From positions 1 to 64,000 of the forward strand of contig CALMRZ010000049.1 in assembly GCA_937872225.1 (NCBI GenBank): a stretch of 64,000 bases of DNA. Reading direction: 5' to 3'. The notes beneath the pieces were generated by a model. It did not search any database. It was not told where the DNA came from and was given only the letters and a program-made list of their open reading frames with translations. Both the position numbers and the translations under genes were made by a program. Numbering within the stretch: position 1 is the stretch's first letter; the number at the start of each line of letters is the position of its first letter. This stretch comes from an uncultured Spirochaetota bacterium (GTDB taxonomy: Bacteria > Spirochaetota > UBA4802 > UBA5550). Positions 52,612-60,492 of the stretch are shown one piece after another.

Positions 52612-52642
52612 GGCCCGCCGGTTTCACACGCGCCGGCGGGCC
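52612..52642. other. perfect 10-bp GC hairpin in the AOR operon
   Basis: GGCCCGCCGG (52612-52621) pairs with CCGGCGGGCC (52633-52642) around an 11-base loop. There is no T run. It lies between AOR and the next gene and may tune their relative expression or stabilise the upstream message. Confidence 0.6.
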
Positions 52643-52671
52643 TGTACAAAAAACATCAGCGAGGAGCGATT

Positions 52672-53832
52672 ATGCAGATACCAGATTATTACGAATTCCT
52701 TAATCAGGCTAAAATAATCTCCGGCAAAAAAGCCATGGAGCACATCCCCTTCGAACTGAGGGGCTATGACGCCCAGAAACCCCTGGTGGTAACCAGCAGG
52801 GCGCTGTCCGAAAGCGGTTTAATAAAGAAGTTCATCGGCGCCTTCAAGGACTCGGCGGTAACGCTGGGGGGAATTTTCAATGACGTGCGCGACTACGCCG
52901 GCATCGGCCTTGCCCGGGACGCGGCGTTCCTGTACAGGGAGCGCGGGTGCGATTCGATCATAGCCGTGGGAAACGGCCCGGAGGTGGACGTTGCCAAGGC
53001 GGTGAACATTCTGGTCGCGGAAAAGACCGACGACCTCTTCAAGTACTTTGAAGGGACCCCGCTGAAGCGACACCTGAAGCCGCTCATCGTGGTGCCGGCA
53101 TGCTGCTCGTCCGGCATGGAATTCACGAACACCGTGACCGTGGACAACCGTTCCCTCACGTCGAACTTCCTCTACCCGGACCTTGCCGTCCTCGACCCGC
53201 GCATGACGCCGGCCAAAAGCAGGGATTGCGTGGCCGAGTCGACCGTCATCGCCATGGCCCACGCCGTCGGCGCGGCCCTCACGGACATCCACAGCCCCAT
53301 GATCGAGGCCTACGCCCATTCGGCCCTGCGCTACCTCGGCCTGCACATGACGAAGGGCCTGAAGAAGCCCGGCCATGTCGAAACGAGCCTGGCACTGCAC
53401 AACGCCTACGCCCTGGCGGCCCTCGCCTTTTCCAACGCCCCTGCCGGCATGGTGCACCTGCTGGCCGTGGAGCTGGCCCGGGCCACCGACATATCCGCGG
53501 GCAAGTTTATGAGGATTCTCCTTCCGTACAAAATGGCCCACATGATGCACAAAAAAATGAAGATACGGGACGAGCTGTTCCTTGCCCTGGCGGGCTACGA
53601 TGAATACGCGGCAACACCCGCGAAGGACAGGAGCAGAGCCGGCGTGGAGCGGGTCCTGGCCCTCCTGGCCGGCCTGAAGGGAATGATGCCGGAGACCATG
53701 AAGGACCTGAAGGTCCCGAAGTACAAGCTGGGCGACATCGCGAAGGCGGCGTCGGCCCGGAGCGGAAAGCGCTATTCGGAAGCCGACTGCAAGACGGTGC
53801 TCGAGCACGCCTGGGAAGGCAGGGCGTTTTAA
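52672..53832 (+). CDS. iron alcohol dehydrogenase paralogue, probably inactive
   Basis: A 386-residue relative of the intact enzyme at 54458 (both start with a YY-E motif, GCDS, LDPRMT, GMVH and end EHAWEG). The catalytic features are broken. The NAD glycine loop GGGSAID is GNGPEVD. TTSGTGSE is ACCSSGME. Of the metal ligands D198, H202, H267 and H281 of the intact paralogue, only the two His equivalents of H202 and H267 remain; D198 is I193 and H281 is A276. The frame is intact and well conserved with a good ribosome site, so it is kept for some purpose. It may be a regulatory or structural partner of the active ADH. Confidence 0.83.
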   Translation: MQIPDYYEFLNQAKIISGKKAMEHIPFELRGYDAQKPLVVTSRALSESGLIKKFIGAFKDSAVTLGGIFNDVRDYAGIGLARDAAFLYRERGCDSIIAVGNGPEVDVAKAVNILVAEKTDDLFKYFEGTPLKRHLKPLIVVPACCSSGMEFTNTVTVDNRSLTSNFLYPDLAVLDPRMTPAKSRDCVAESTVIAMAHAVGAALTDIHSPMIEAYAHSALRYLGLHMTKGLKKPGHVETSLALHNAYALAALAFSNAPAGMVHLLAVELARATDISAGKFMRILLPYKMAHMMHKKMKIRDELFLALAGYDEYAATPAKDRSRAGVERVLALLAGLKGMMPETMKDLKVPKYKLGDIAKAASARSGKRYSEADCKTVLEHAWEGRAF

Positions 53833-53860
53833 TCCATCACACACTGAAAAGGAGCAGACC

Positions 53861-54403
53861 ATGAACATAAACAACTATCCCGAGATAAAGGCGGGCAAGG
53901 ATTTCATCAGTAAAATCTACGTGGCCATAATGCTGTGGATCGTGGGACGGGCCATACAGGCGGCGTCGCGGGTCGACAAAGAAGTCAAGAAGGAATTCGC
54001 CGAGTTCCCCGCCGACTTCATGATGTGCATGAGCATACTTCCCTTCGGCCCCCACATGGTGGTCGGTAAGGACAAGAACGGCAAGGTCAAATACATGGGA
54101 TGGAATCCCCAGGGCAAGAAAATCACCCTCACCATGAACATCAAGAGCATGGCCGCGGCGATGCAGGTCTTCACCTTCCAGGAGTCGACCACCACGGCCT
54201 TCGCCCATGACCGGTTCACGGTGGACGGGGACATCGTCCAGGGCCTGGCCGTGGTGCGGGTGCTCAACATCGTCGAGGTGTACCTGCTGCCGAAGATCAT
54301 CACGAAACTGGCCGTGAAGCGGTATCCCAAGTGGTCCGAGATGTCGCCGCTGCGCAAATGGGTCGGGCGGATCATCATCTACGTCCGGGCCTTCACCTTT
54401 TAA
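53861..54403 (+). CDS. SCP2-like lipid-binding protein
   Basis: A 180-residue protein. The middle (about 60-150) resembles SCP2 sterol-carrier domains, which bind acyl chains or other hydrophobic molecules: YMGWNPQGKKITLTMNIKSMAAAMQVFTFQ and FAHDRFTVDGDIVQGLAVVRVLNIVEVYLLP. The N-terminal helix (SKIYVAIMLWIVGRAI) is hydrophobic and could touch the membrane. AAGGAGC precedes the ATG. It is sandwiched between the two ADH-family genes and downstream of AOR, so it may present long-chain substrates. I am not sure of the family. Confidence 0.6.
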   Translation: MNINNYPEIKAGKDFISKIYVAIMLWIVGRAIQAASRVDKEVKKEFAEFPADFMMCMSILPFGPHMVVGKDKNGKVKYMGWNPQGKKITLTMNIKSMAAAMQVFTFQESTTTAFAHDRFTVDGDIVQGLAVVRVLNIVEVYLLPKIITKLAVKRYPKWSEMSPLRKWVGRIIIYVRAFTF

Positions 54404-54457
54404 CAGGGTCACGACAATGACCATGAACCACACTATTACACGATAAGGGGAAACACC

Positions 54458-55723
54458 ATGATACTGCCAAGCTATTATGAATACTGCTGCCGCGTTAAGA
54501 CCATATCGGGGTACAAGGCCCTGGAACAGATACCGGCCATGCTGGAGTCAATGCATGTCAAGAAGCCGATGATCATAACCGACAAGGGGGTCGTCGGGGC
54601 CGGGCTCATAGGCATCGTGAAGAAAGCCATGGGCGCCAAGGTCAAGATCGGCGTGACATACGACAGCGTTCCCGTCGATTCAGAGTACAAGGTCGTCAAC
54701 GAGGCGGCCGAGATATACCGTAAAAAGGGATGCGACTCCCTCATAGCCGTCGGCGGCGGTTCCGCCATCGACACCGCCAAGGGCGTGAACATCCTCGTGT
54801 CCCTGGGCGGCAACAACCTGCTCAACTATGCCGGGGCCCACAACATCAAACAGAAGCTCAACCCGTTCATCATCATCCCCACCACCTCGGGCACCGGGTC
54901 GGAGATGACCAACGCCGCGGTCATCGCCAACCATGACAAGAACATCAAAATGCTCTTCGCGTCCTATTTCCTTCTGCCGGACATAGGGATCCTGGACCCG
55001 CGCATGACCAAGACCCTGCCGCCGTTCCTGACGGCCCTGACCGGGATGGACGCCCTGACCCACGCCTGCGAGGCCTATTTCTGCCTCGGCAAGAACCCGG
55101 TCAGCGATTCCCACGCCTACCTGGCCATCAAGGGTATCAGCGAGAACCTTCTCCACGCGGTCAAGAACCCGGGAGACATGAAGGCGCGCCTGGCCATGGC
55201 CAACGCGGCCACCATGGCGGGCGCGGCGTTCTCCAATTCGACCTGCGGCATGGTCCACGGCCTGGGCCACTCCGTGGGCGGCGTGTGCCGCGTTCCCCAC
55301 GGGAACTGCATGGCCATCTTCCTCCCCTACGGCCTCGAGTACAACCTGCACAAGTGCGCCGACATCATCGGGGAGATCCTCTTCCCCCTGGCGGGGCCGG
55401 AAGTGTACAACTCGACGCCGAAAAAGGAACGCCCGGAGCGCGTCATCGAGCTGGTGCGCAAGATGAACCAGGACCTCCATGACGCCACCGGCGGAAGGCA
55501 CCCGCGCTTCCTGAAGGAGATCCTCGACCGGAACGGCGCCCAGCAGGTTCCGAAGTCGGCGCTGCCGGCCATAGCGAAGACCACCATAGGGGACGGCACC
55601 CTGGTGTACAACCCCGAGGAGCTCACCTATGACGACGCCATGCTGGTACTGGAACACGCCTGGGAAGGAACGCCCCTTAACCGGAAAAAGATCAAGAAGG
55701 GAAGAAAAAAGGTGAAATGGTAG
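54458..55723 (+). CDS. iron-containing alcohol dehydrogenase
   Basis: A 421-residue group III (Fe-ADH) enzyme. The NAD(P) loop is GGGSAIDTAKG, then TTSGTGSEMTN. The metal ligands are complete: D198 and H202 in TGMDALTHACEAY, and H267 and H281 in GMVHGLGHSVGG and VPHGN. It should reduce aldehydes to alcohols or the reverse. It ends the AOR operon after the inactive paralogue and the SCP2-like gene. AAGGGG precedes the ATG. The substrate is unknown; butanol, lactaldehyde or long-chain aldehydes are possible. Confidence 0.9.
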   Translation: MILPSYYEYCCRVKTISGYKALEQIPAMLESMHVKKPMIITDKGVVGAGLIGIVKKAMGAKVKIGVTYDSVPVDSEYKVVNEAAEIYRKKGCDSLIAVGGGSAIDTAKGVNILVSLGGNNLLNYAGAHNIKQKLNPFIIIPTTSGTGSEMTNAAVIANHDKNIKMLFASYFLLPDIGILDPRMTKTLPPFLTALTGMDALTHACEAYFCLGKNPVSDSHAYLAIKGISENLLHAVKNPGDMKARLAMANAATMAGAAFSNSTCGMVHGLGHSVGGVCRVPHGNCMAIFLPYGLEYNLHKCADIIGEILFPLAGPEVYNSTPKKERPERVIELVRKMNQDLHDATGGRHPRFLKEILDRNGAQQVPKSALPAIAKTTIGDGTLVYNPEELTYDDAMLVLEHAWEGTPLNRKKIKKGRKKVKW

Positions 55724-55740
55724 GATGAAACTGCATAGAC

Positions 55741-55774
55741 GCAACAAGCGCGGTCCCCGGACCGCGCTTGTTGC
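55741..55774. terminator. strong GC hairpin between convergent genes
   Basis: Fourteen bases (55741-55754) pair perfectly with 55761-55774; two more C-G pairs extend the stem into the loop. There is no T run, but it lies right between the AOR operon end and the plsB end, so it probably terminates or protects both transcripts. Confidence 0.65.
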
Positions 55775-55794
55775 AGACGGGACAGCCGGTACGG

Positions 55795-58386
55795 CTACAT
55801 CTTCTGGAGCGGCTTGAGGTAGCGCTCGACCCTTCCTTTCAACTCGCCGGCCCTGGTTTCGTTTTTCACCAGCATGTCCACCTGTTTCTTCCCGGTCGGG
55901 ACCTTTTCGAACACGTCGTCCCTGTCGAGGCGCGCGATCGCGTTTTCGTAGTTGGGCATGGAGAGCGATTCCGTGAGCTTCACCTCTCCCAGGTGGAACA
56001 GCTTAATGCCGTTTTTTCTCACCTCGAAAATGAGCTCCTTGCGGCTCATTCTCTTTTTCACCTGGAGAACGCAGTCGCACACGACCAGGTACGACTCGAG
56101 GAAGTCCTGCACGGCCTTGGCGAAAAGGACCAGTTCATCGCGCTTATCCGGCTGGATCCGCACCCTGCCGCCGCCCCGGGACACGGCCGACCGCTTCTCG
56201 AGGTATTCAAGCCCCTTCTGCACCGTGGCTGCCGTGTCGAGGAAGCTCTCGGGATAGATGAATTCCAGGCTGAACAGGTCCGTGAGATCGGAAAAGGCCT
56301 CGGACAGCTTCGCCTCATCCATTTCATCGTTTTCGGCCCGGCAGAGGAGCGCCAGGGATATGAAGATGACGGGCAGGAAATAATGGATCGTGTTGTTCTT
56401 GTAGAAATTTATCCTCGCCCGTTCGTTCTCATTGAGGGTATAGAGCCCCTCCAGGACCTCGCGGGACCCCTTGCCCACGCCGGCGGTCGGCTCGCCCACG
56501 ATGTTGTCCTGGAGATAGGACTCGAGGACGTAATCGATGATCTCGTCGTAGTTGGCCGCGGCGGCAAGGTGGTCGCTCATCCTGACGCCGGCAAAGGCGC
56601 AGTAATCGAGGAGCAGGGTGATGCGCTTCTTCAGGATCTCCCGGGTGAAGCCGTGGGCCGACGACTGGAGCATCGCCGCAGACGTGACCGAGAAGGGCGT
56701 GGCCATCACGATCTCGTTGATCCGCCGGGTTATGAAGTGCCCCAGGGAATCGGCGATGTCCTCGCCCTCCTTCAGGCTGTCCCGGTATTCCCTGTAGCTG
56801 AAGGGCTGGTTGAAGGAGAGGTAGACCTTGCCGTACTTGCGCTTCAGGAGCTTGCGGCTCTTGACGAAGGCGGAGGTGGTCTCGGTCTCCTTTTCCTTTC
56901 CCTTCAATTCCATGTGGTATGACGACTCCTCCAGGATGCGGTCATAGGTGATGGTGATGGGGACAAAGATCATGTCGCTGCTATATCCCTCGTCGACGGC
57001 ATCGATGAGATAGCTCAGGATGCCCATCTTCGGCGTCGAGAGCTTGCCGGTGCGGGTGCGGGTCCCCTCGATGAAGAACTCGATCGGATACCCTTCGCTT
57101 ATGAGGGTCTTGATGTACTGCTTGAAGACCGTGGGATAGAGCTTCAGCCCCCTGAAGGAACGGCGCATGAAAAAGGCGCCCGACTTCCTGAAGATGGTCC
57201 CCATGGGAAAAAAGGACAGGTTCTGCCCTGCCACGATGTGGGGCGGTATGATCTTGTTCTCGTAAAATATGCTGGAGATGAGCAGGTAATCGATGTGGCT
57301 CTTATGGCTCGGCACCAGGATGATGGGCGCCTTCTGGGCCGCCTCGCGCACGAGCTTCAGGTCGTCGATATTGAAATAGATGCCGTCGAAGATCTTGGTG
57401 AACATGTACTGGACAGACCAGTTGAACCACCGGATGTTGATGATGGAAAAATCCGCCGCGATCTCGCGGAAATACTTGTACGCCTTCTTCCGCAGCTTGT
57501 TCTCGGACTGGTGCTCGGTCTCCTTCAGCGTCCTGATCTCGTCCAGGACGTTCTTGTGGTAGAGGACCTTTTCCATCATCTCCTGCTGTGACTTGATGGT
57601 GGGGCCCAGCACGGTCCGCTTCTCGTTGTTGTACGTCTCCAGGAGCTTGTTCCGGATCTTCCGGGCGATCTGCCGGGGGTCGTCTGCGGGAGACTGGGCG
57701 ATTTCCTCCTTTAAATTGAGGGGGGGAGGGATGCGCATGAAGGCGGGGGTCCCGCTCTTCATCACGGTGAAAAGGCCCGAGAAGAAGCCGCGGTCGCCGG
57801 TCGCCCGTGACGTTATGAGGGCCCTGGTCCGCTCCGGGTTCCGGTTCCAGAACATGATCTGGGGGAACACGTAGATCGGCTCGTCGATGAGCTTCTGCGC
57901 CTCCACGAGATACTGGAGGGTGTCCGCCTTTATCTCAATGTACCGCCTGATGAACAGTTTCCGCGACAGGAGCGACACTATGATGGCCCTGTCGCCGCGC
58001 AGCTGGTCCAGGACATAATCAAAGTCGGAGATCTTTTCGATTCTCTTTTTCCCGGTCAGCCTGTTGAAATATATCGAAACGGCATTGAAAAAATTGACCG
58101 TCATCTGCAACAGGTTCGGGGTGAAATCCAGGGCCAGCACGGGGGTGCGGAACCCGTGCCGTTTCAGCAGGTTCACCAGGATCATGAGGGGGGTGTTGGC
58201 GCTCTGGTACGAGGCGTACACGACGCGGCCTTTGCCTTGGTATTCCTGCAGGGTTTTAAGGCTCTCGCTGTCGAATTCAATGTTTCTGAAAAAGACGGCG
58301 CTCGCCTTTTCGGCGAAGATGTTAACGTCCGTATCCAGCATTGAATTCTTGATATAGAGCGATCGTACAACCTGAGTCTTATCCAT
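55795..58386 (-). CDS. plsB: glycerol-3-phosphate 1-acyltransferase PlsB-like
   Basis: An 863-residue protein. The acyltransferase core is near the middle (residues about 360-500): VPSHKSHIDYLLIS with the HxxxxD catalytic motif, then FFIEGTRTRTGKLSTPK. It should acylate glycerol 3-phosphate as the first step of phospholipid synthesis at the inner membrane. The N-terminal third is the long regulatory region typical of PlsB. Length and layout match the PlsB family (about 800). It is four bases downstream of a STAS-domain gene. Confidence 0.88.
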   Translation of the reverse strand: MDKTQVVRSLYIKNSMLDTDVNIFAEKASAVFFRNIEFDSESLKTLQEYQGKGRVVYASYQSANTPLMILVNLLKRHGFRTPVLALDFTPNLLQMTVNFFNAVSIYFNRLTGKKRIEKISDFDYVLDQLRGDRAIIVSLLSRKLFIRRYIEIKADTLQYLVEAQKLIDEPIYVFPQIMFWNRNPERTRALITSRATGDRGFFSGLFTVMKSGTPAFMRIPPPLNLKEEIAQSPADDPRQIARKIRNKLLETYNNEKRTVLGPTIKSQQEMMEKVLYHKNVLDEIRTLKETEHQSENKLRKKAYKYFREIAADFSIINIRWFNWSVQYMFTKIFDGIYFNIDDLKLVREAAQKAPIILVPSHKSHIDYLLISSIFYENKIIPPHIVAGQNLSFFPMGTIFRKSGAFFMRRSFRGLKLYPTVFKQYIKTLISEGYPIEFFIEGTRTRTGKLSTPKMGILSYLIDAVDEGYSSDMIFVPITITYDRILEESSYHMELKGKEKETETTSAFVKSRKLLKRKYGKVYLSFNQPFSYREYRDSLKEGEDIADSLGHFITRRINEIVMATPFSVTSAAMLQSSAHGFTREILKKRITLLLDYCAFAGVRMSDHLAAAANYDEIIDYVLESYLQDNIVGEPTAGVGKGSREVLEGLYTLNENERARINFYKNNTIHYFLPVIFISLALLCRAENDEMDEAKLSEAFSDLTDLFSLEFIYPESFLDTAATVQKGLEYLEKRSAVSRGGGRVRIQPDKRDELVLFAKAVQDFLESYLVVCDCVLQVKKRMSRKELIFEVRKNGIKLFHLGEVKLTESLSMPNYENAIARLDRDDVFEKVPTGKKQVDMLVKNETRAGELKGRVERYLKPLQKM

Positions 58387-58389
58387 ATC

Positions 58390-58698
58390 CTACCTCTTTA
58401 AAAGTTCATCCTCACTGCGGACCACGGTGAAAAACCGGTCCACGCCGGCCACGGTTATCAGTGAAGCCGCCCGAGGAGCGCAATTGCTCAGGGCAGGTTC
58501 GATTCTACGGTCAACCAGCCTGTCTTTCACCTTAACCATTTCCCCCGGGCCGACACTGTTAAGGAATTCCTGCCGTGAAAGAACACAAGCAATCGTCGTT
58601 GTCGAAGGCTTTGCGGCTCCAAAGATCCCCTGGATGAAGGCATCACCGTCAAGGTACGCAAGCCGCCCCGTTCCTTCCGGCACATCCACGACAAGCAC
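58390..58698 (-). CDS. STAS-domain protein, apparently frameshifted at its start
   Basis: This frame encodes about 102 residues ending in FLNSVGPGEMVKVKDRLV and ITVAGVDRFFTVVRSEDELLKR, which match the helix with the phosphorylatable Ser and the C-terminal end of anti-sigma-factor-antagonist (STAS) domains. Its only start here is a GTG without a ribosome site. An ideal GGAGAGGTG followed by ATG lies at 58725-58727 but in another frame, which would give an unrelated peptide. One missing base between 58698 and 58727 would restore a normal start (about 115 residues). It may be a pseudogene, a sequencing error or a frameshifting gene. The stop lies four bases before plsB. Confidence 0.55.
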   Translation of the reverse strand: MLVVDVPEGTGRLAYLDGDAFIQGIFGAAKPSTTTIACVLSRQEFLNSVGPGEMVKVKDRLVDRRIEPALSNCAPRAASLITVAGVDRFFTVVRSEDELLKR

Positions 58699-58727
58699 GC
58701 TGCCAGCGGTATGATAGTTCCATCCAT

Positions 58728-59115
58728 TTTCACCTCTCCAATGAACAAAGAGAGCCCCTTGTTACCGGATTATGCCGTATTAGAACAATTTGTAAGCCCC
58801 ATTAAGCGCGGGACGAACTGTACAAAAACTCATCTCACCCTGCAAGTATTTTTTTCTAAACTGGACAGTTAACCACATTAAAACAGCCGGCCTTGATATT
58901 AACATTCACGGCAACATGTAACATTACAATCTGCAGGAAAAAAGTGAACTCCCACTCATTACCGAGCATGTATCCCCTGTGCCATATAGTCTTTAATCAT
59001 ACCTGAAACTATTGCATCTTATAACAATAATAATAAGTTCCTCGAATATTAAAAAATTTTTATTGCAAATATAATTATACTGTACATAGAATGTCCAATA
59101 GTCATTTTTGACTGA
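58728..59115. other. AT-rich intergenic region
   Basis: About 390 bases between the STAS/plsB genes and the tRNA. The right end holds the tRNA promoter. The remainder is AT-rich without a reading frame of note. Confidence 0.5.
59063..59092 (+). promoter_or_regulatory. promoter of the tRNA-Pro gene
   Basis: TTGCAA (59063-59068), an 18-base spacer and TAGAAT (59087-59092), with a start near 59099, 17 bases before the tRNA. Confidence 0.5.
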
Positions 59116-59190
59116 CGGGATGTAGCGCAGCCCGGTTAGCGCGCTTCGTTCGGGACGAAGAAGTCGGGAGTTCAAATCTCCCCATCCCGA
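59116..59190 (+). tRNA. tRNA-Pro (anticodon CGG)
   Basis: A complete cloverleaf can be drawn by hand. Acceptor stem CGGGATG/CATCCCG, D stem GCGC/GCGC, anticodon stem CTTCG/CGAAG with loop TTCGGGA (anticodon CGG at 59151-59153), a five-base variable loop, T stem GGGAG/CTCCC with loop TTCAAAT, and discriminator A at 59190. The CCA end is not encoded. It reads the CCG proline codon. Confidence 0.93.
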
Positions 59191-59201
59191 CATATAAACA
59201 A

Positions 59202-59235
59202 TAGAATAGATATGTTTAATTATTCTAGATTTTTT
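59202..59235 (+). terminator. possible tRNA terminator
   Basis: TAGAATA (59202-59208) pairs with TATTCTA (59221-59227), and a T6 run follows at 59230-59235. The stem is AT-rich and weak. Confidence 0.4.
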
Positions 59236-59309
59236 CTCAACCTTCAGCTCTTTTTGAAAAACGAAAAACGTTATCTTTCACACGGGATATGTCCATGTAG
59301 TGTAATGAT

Positions 59310-59735
59310 ATGGCGCAACATGAAAAAACATCTATTATTTTGAACGAATCATTTCCATCGGACCAGAGCAAAAGAAAGGAAATAATCGATTCATTGTGCC
59401 ATAAAATCATCAAAAGTCCCGTACCCATGGCCATAACGCCGGAGGAACTCTACCTGTCCCTTGATGAAGCAATCACCAACGCCATGGAACATGGCAACAG
59501 GTGGGACCCCCGCAAGACCATCAATGTCACCGTTCTGGCTGAGGATGACGAAATCCACATCCTGATCACGGACCAGGGCAAGGGATTCGACACCAGCGAG
59601 ATCGAGGCCCAGCTTAACAACAGGGACATCCTGAGAAACCGGGGCCGCGGGATATACATCATCAACCAGTTCTGCAGGATTTCCTGGAACAAGAAGGGAA
59701 ACCAGATCGACCTCCACATAAAACGAAGAGCCTGA
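59310..59735 (+). CDS. RsbW-like serine kinase / anti-sigma factor
   Basis: A 141-residue GHKL ATPase of the RsbW/SpoIIAB type. The N box is SLDEAITNAMEHGN, the G1 box DQGKGFD and the G2 box RNRGRGIYII. Such proteins bind a sigma factor or partner and phosphorylate a STAS antagonist. Here a STAS protein is encoded at 62163 and another at 58390. No sigma factor is in the window, so the output is unknown. It begins a plus-strand cluster with a membrane protein, a chemoreceptor and the STAS gene. No strong ribosome site precedes it. Confidence 0.86.
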   Translation: MAQHEKTSIILNESFPSDQSKRKEIIDSLCHKIIKSPVPMAITPEELYLSLDEAITNAMEHGNRWDPRKTINVTVLAEDDEIHILITDQGKGFDTSEIEAQLNNRDILRNRGRGIYIINQFCRISWNKKGNQIDLHIKRRA

Positions 59736-59745
59736 GATACCCGGC

Positions 59746-60453
59746 ATGACAGGACGGCACCGCGCAGACATACTAACGATAGTACTCGCAGCGGCCGTCC
59801 CGCCGATGACTGGTCAACGTCCAACTGCCGGAAATCCGGGCCTGGCCGCCCTTGCCGACATGACCGACATCACCGGGTCATTGAAGGAACTGTCGAACGT
59901 AATCCAGGGGATCAATTCCTTTCTTTCCGGTGTAACCATCATTTCCCAGACAATCGGCTTCGGCACGATACTTCTCTTCGTCGCGGTCCTCCTGTTCTCC
60001 GCCGGATATTCTGCCATGGGCATGCCGAAGGGAAAGGCGGCCTTCCTGTCCTCGCTGGTCACGGCGGACGCCCTCTGGGCGGCATGGAACGTGAGCCTCA
60101 ACACGGCGCTGTCAGACTACCTGGCGCCGATGATCAAGTCGAACCTGATAGTCCTGTGCCCCCTTATCATCGTTGCGGTCATGTCCCGCGCGTTTCCCGC
60201 GGCGGGCAGGATGATCGGCTCGGCGCTGTCGTCCCTCATCGGCAGGAAACAGAAAATCAGCGCCGGCACGGCCGCCGACCTCTTCGGCGAATACCGCGAA
60301 CGCTGCGCGCGCCTTGACCGGGCCGTCCTGGAAGACATTATCGCGGCAGGCGGGGGCGGAAAACCGGTGAACCTCTCGCCGGAAACAAGGAAAAGAGCCG
60401 AAGAGCTGAGGGAAACGCTGGCAAAAATGGAAGCGGCCCGGGCCGAAGACTGA
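59746..60453 (+). CDS. membrane protein of unknown function
   Basis: A 235-residue protein, ten bases after the RsbW-like gene. It has three hydrophobic stretches (about residues 65-88, 95-120 and 130-150), then a C-terminal charged helix (RKRAEELRETLAKMEAARAE). The N-terminal 40 residues are signal-like and Pro-rich. I recognise no family. Gene position suggests a membrane partner of the partner-switching or chemosensory proteins. Confidence 0.65.
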   Translation: MTGRHRADILTIVLAAAVPPMTGQRPTAGNPGLAALADMTDITGSLKELSNVIQGINSFLSGVTIISQTIGFGTILLFVAVLLFSAGYSAMGMPKGKAAFLSSLVTADALWAAWNVSLNTALSDYLAPMIKSNLIVLCPLIIVAVMSRAFPAAGRMIGSALSSLIGRKQKISAGTAADLFGEYRERCARLDRAVLEDIIAAGGGGKPVNLSPETRKRAEELRETLAKMEAARAED

Positions 60454-60492
60454 ATAATTACTTCAAATGTTCCTGATCAAGGGAGATGAAGA

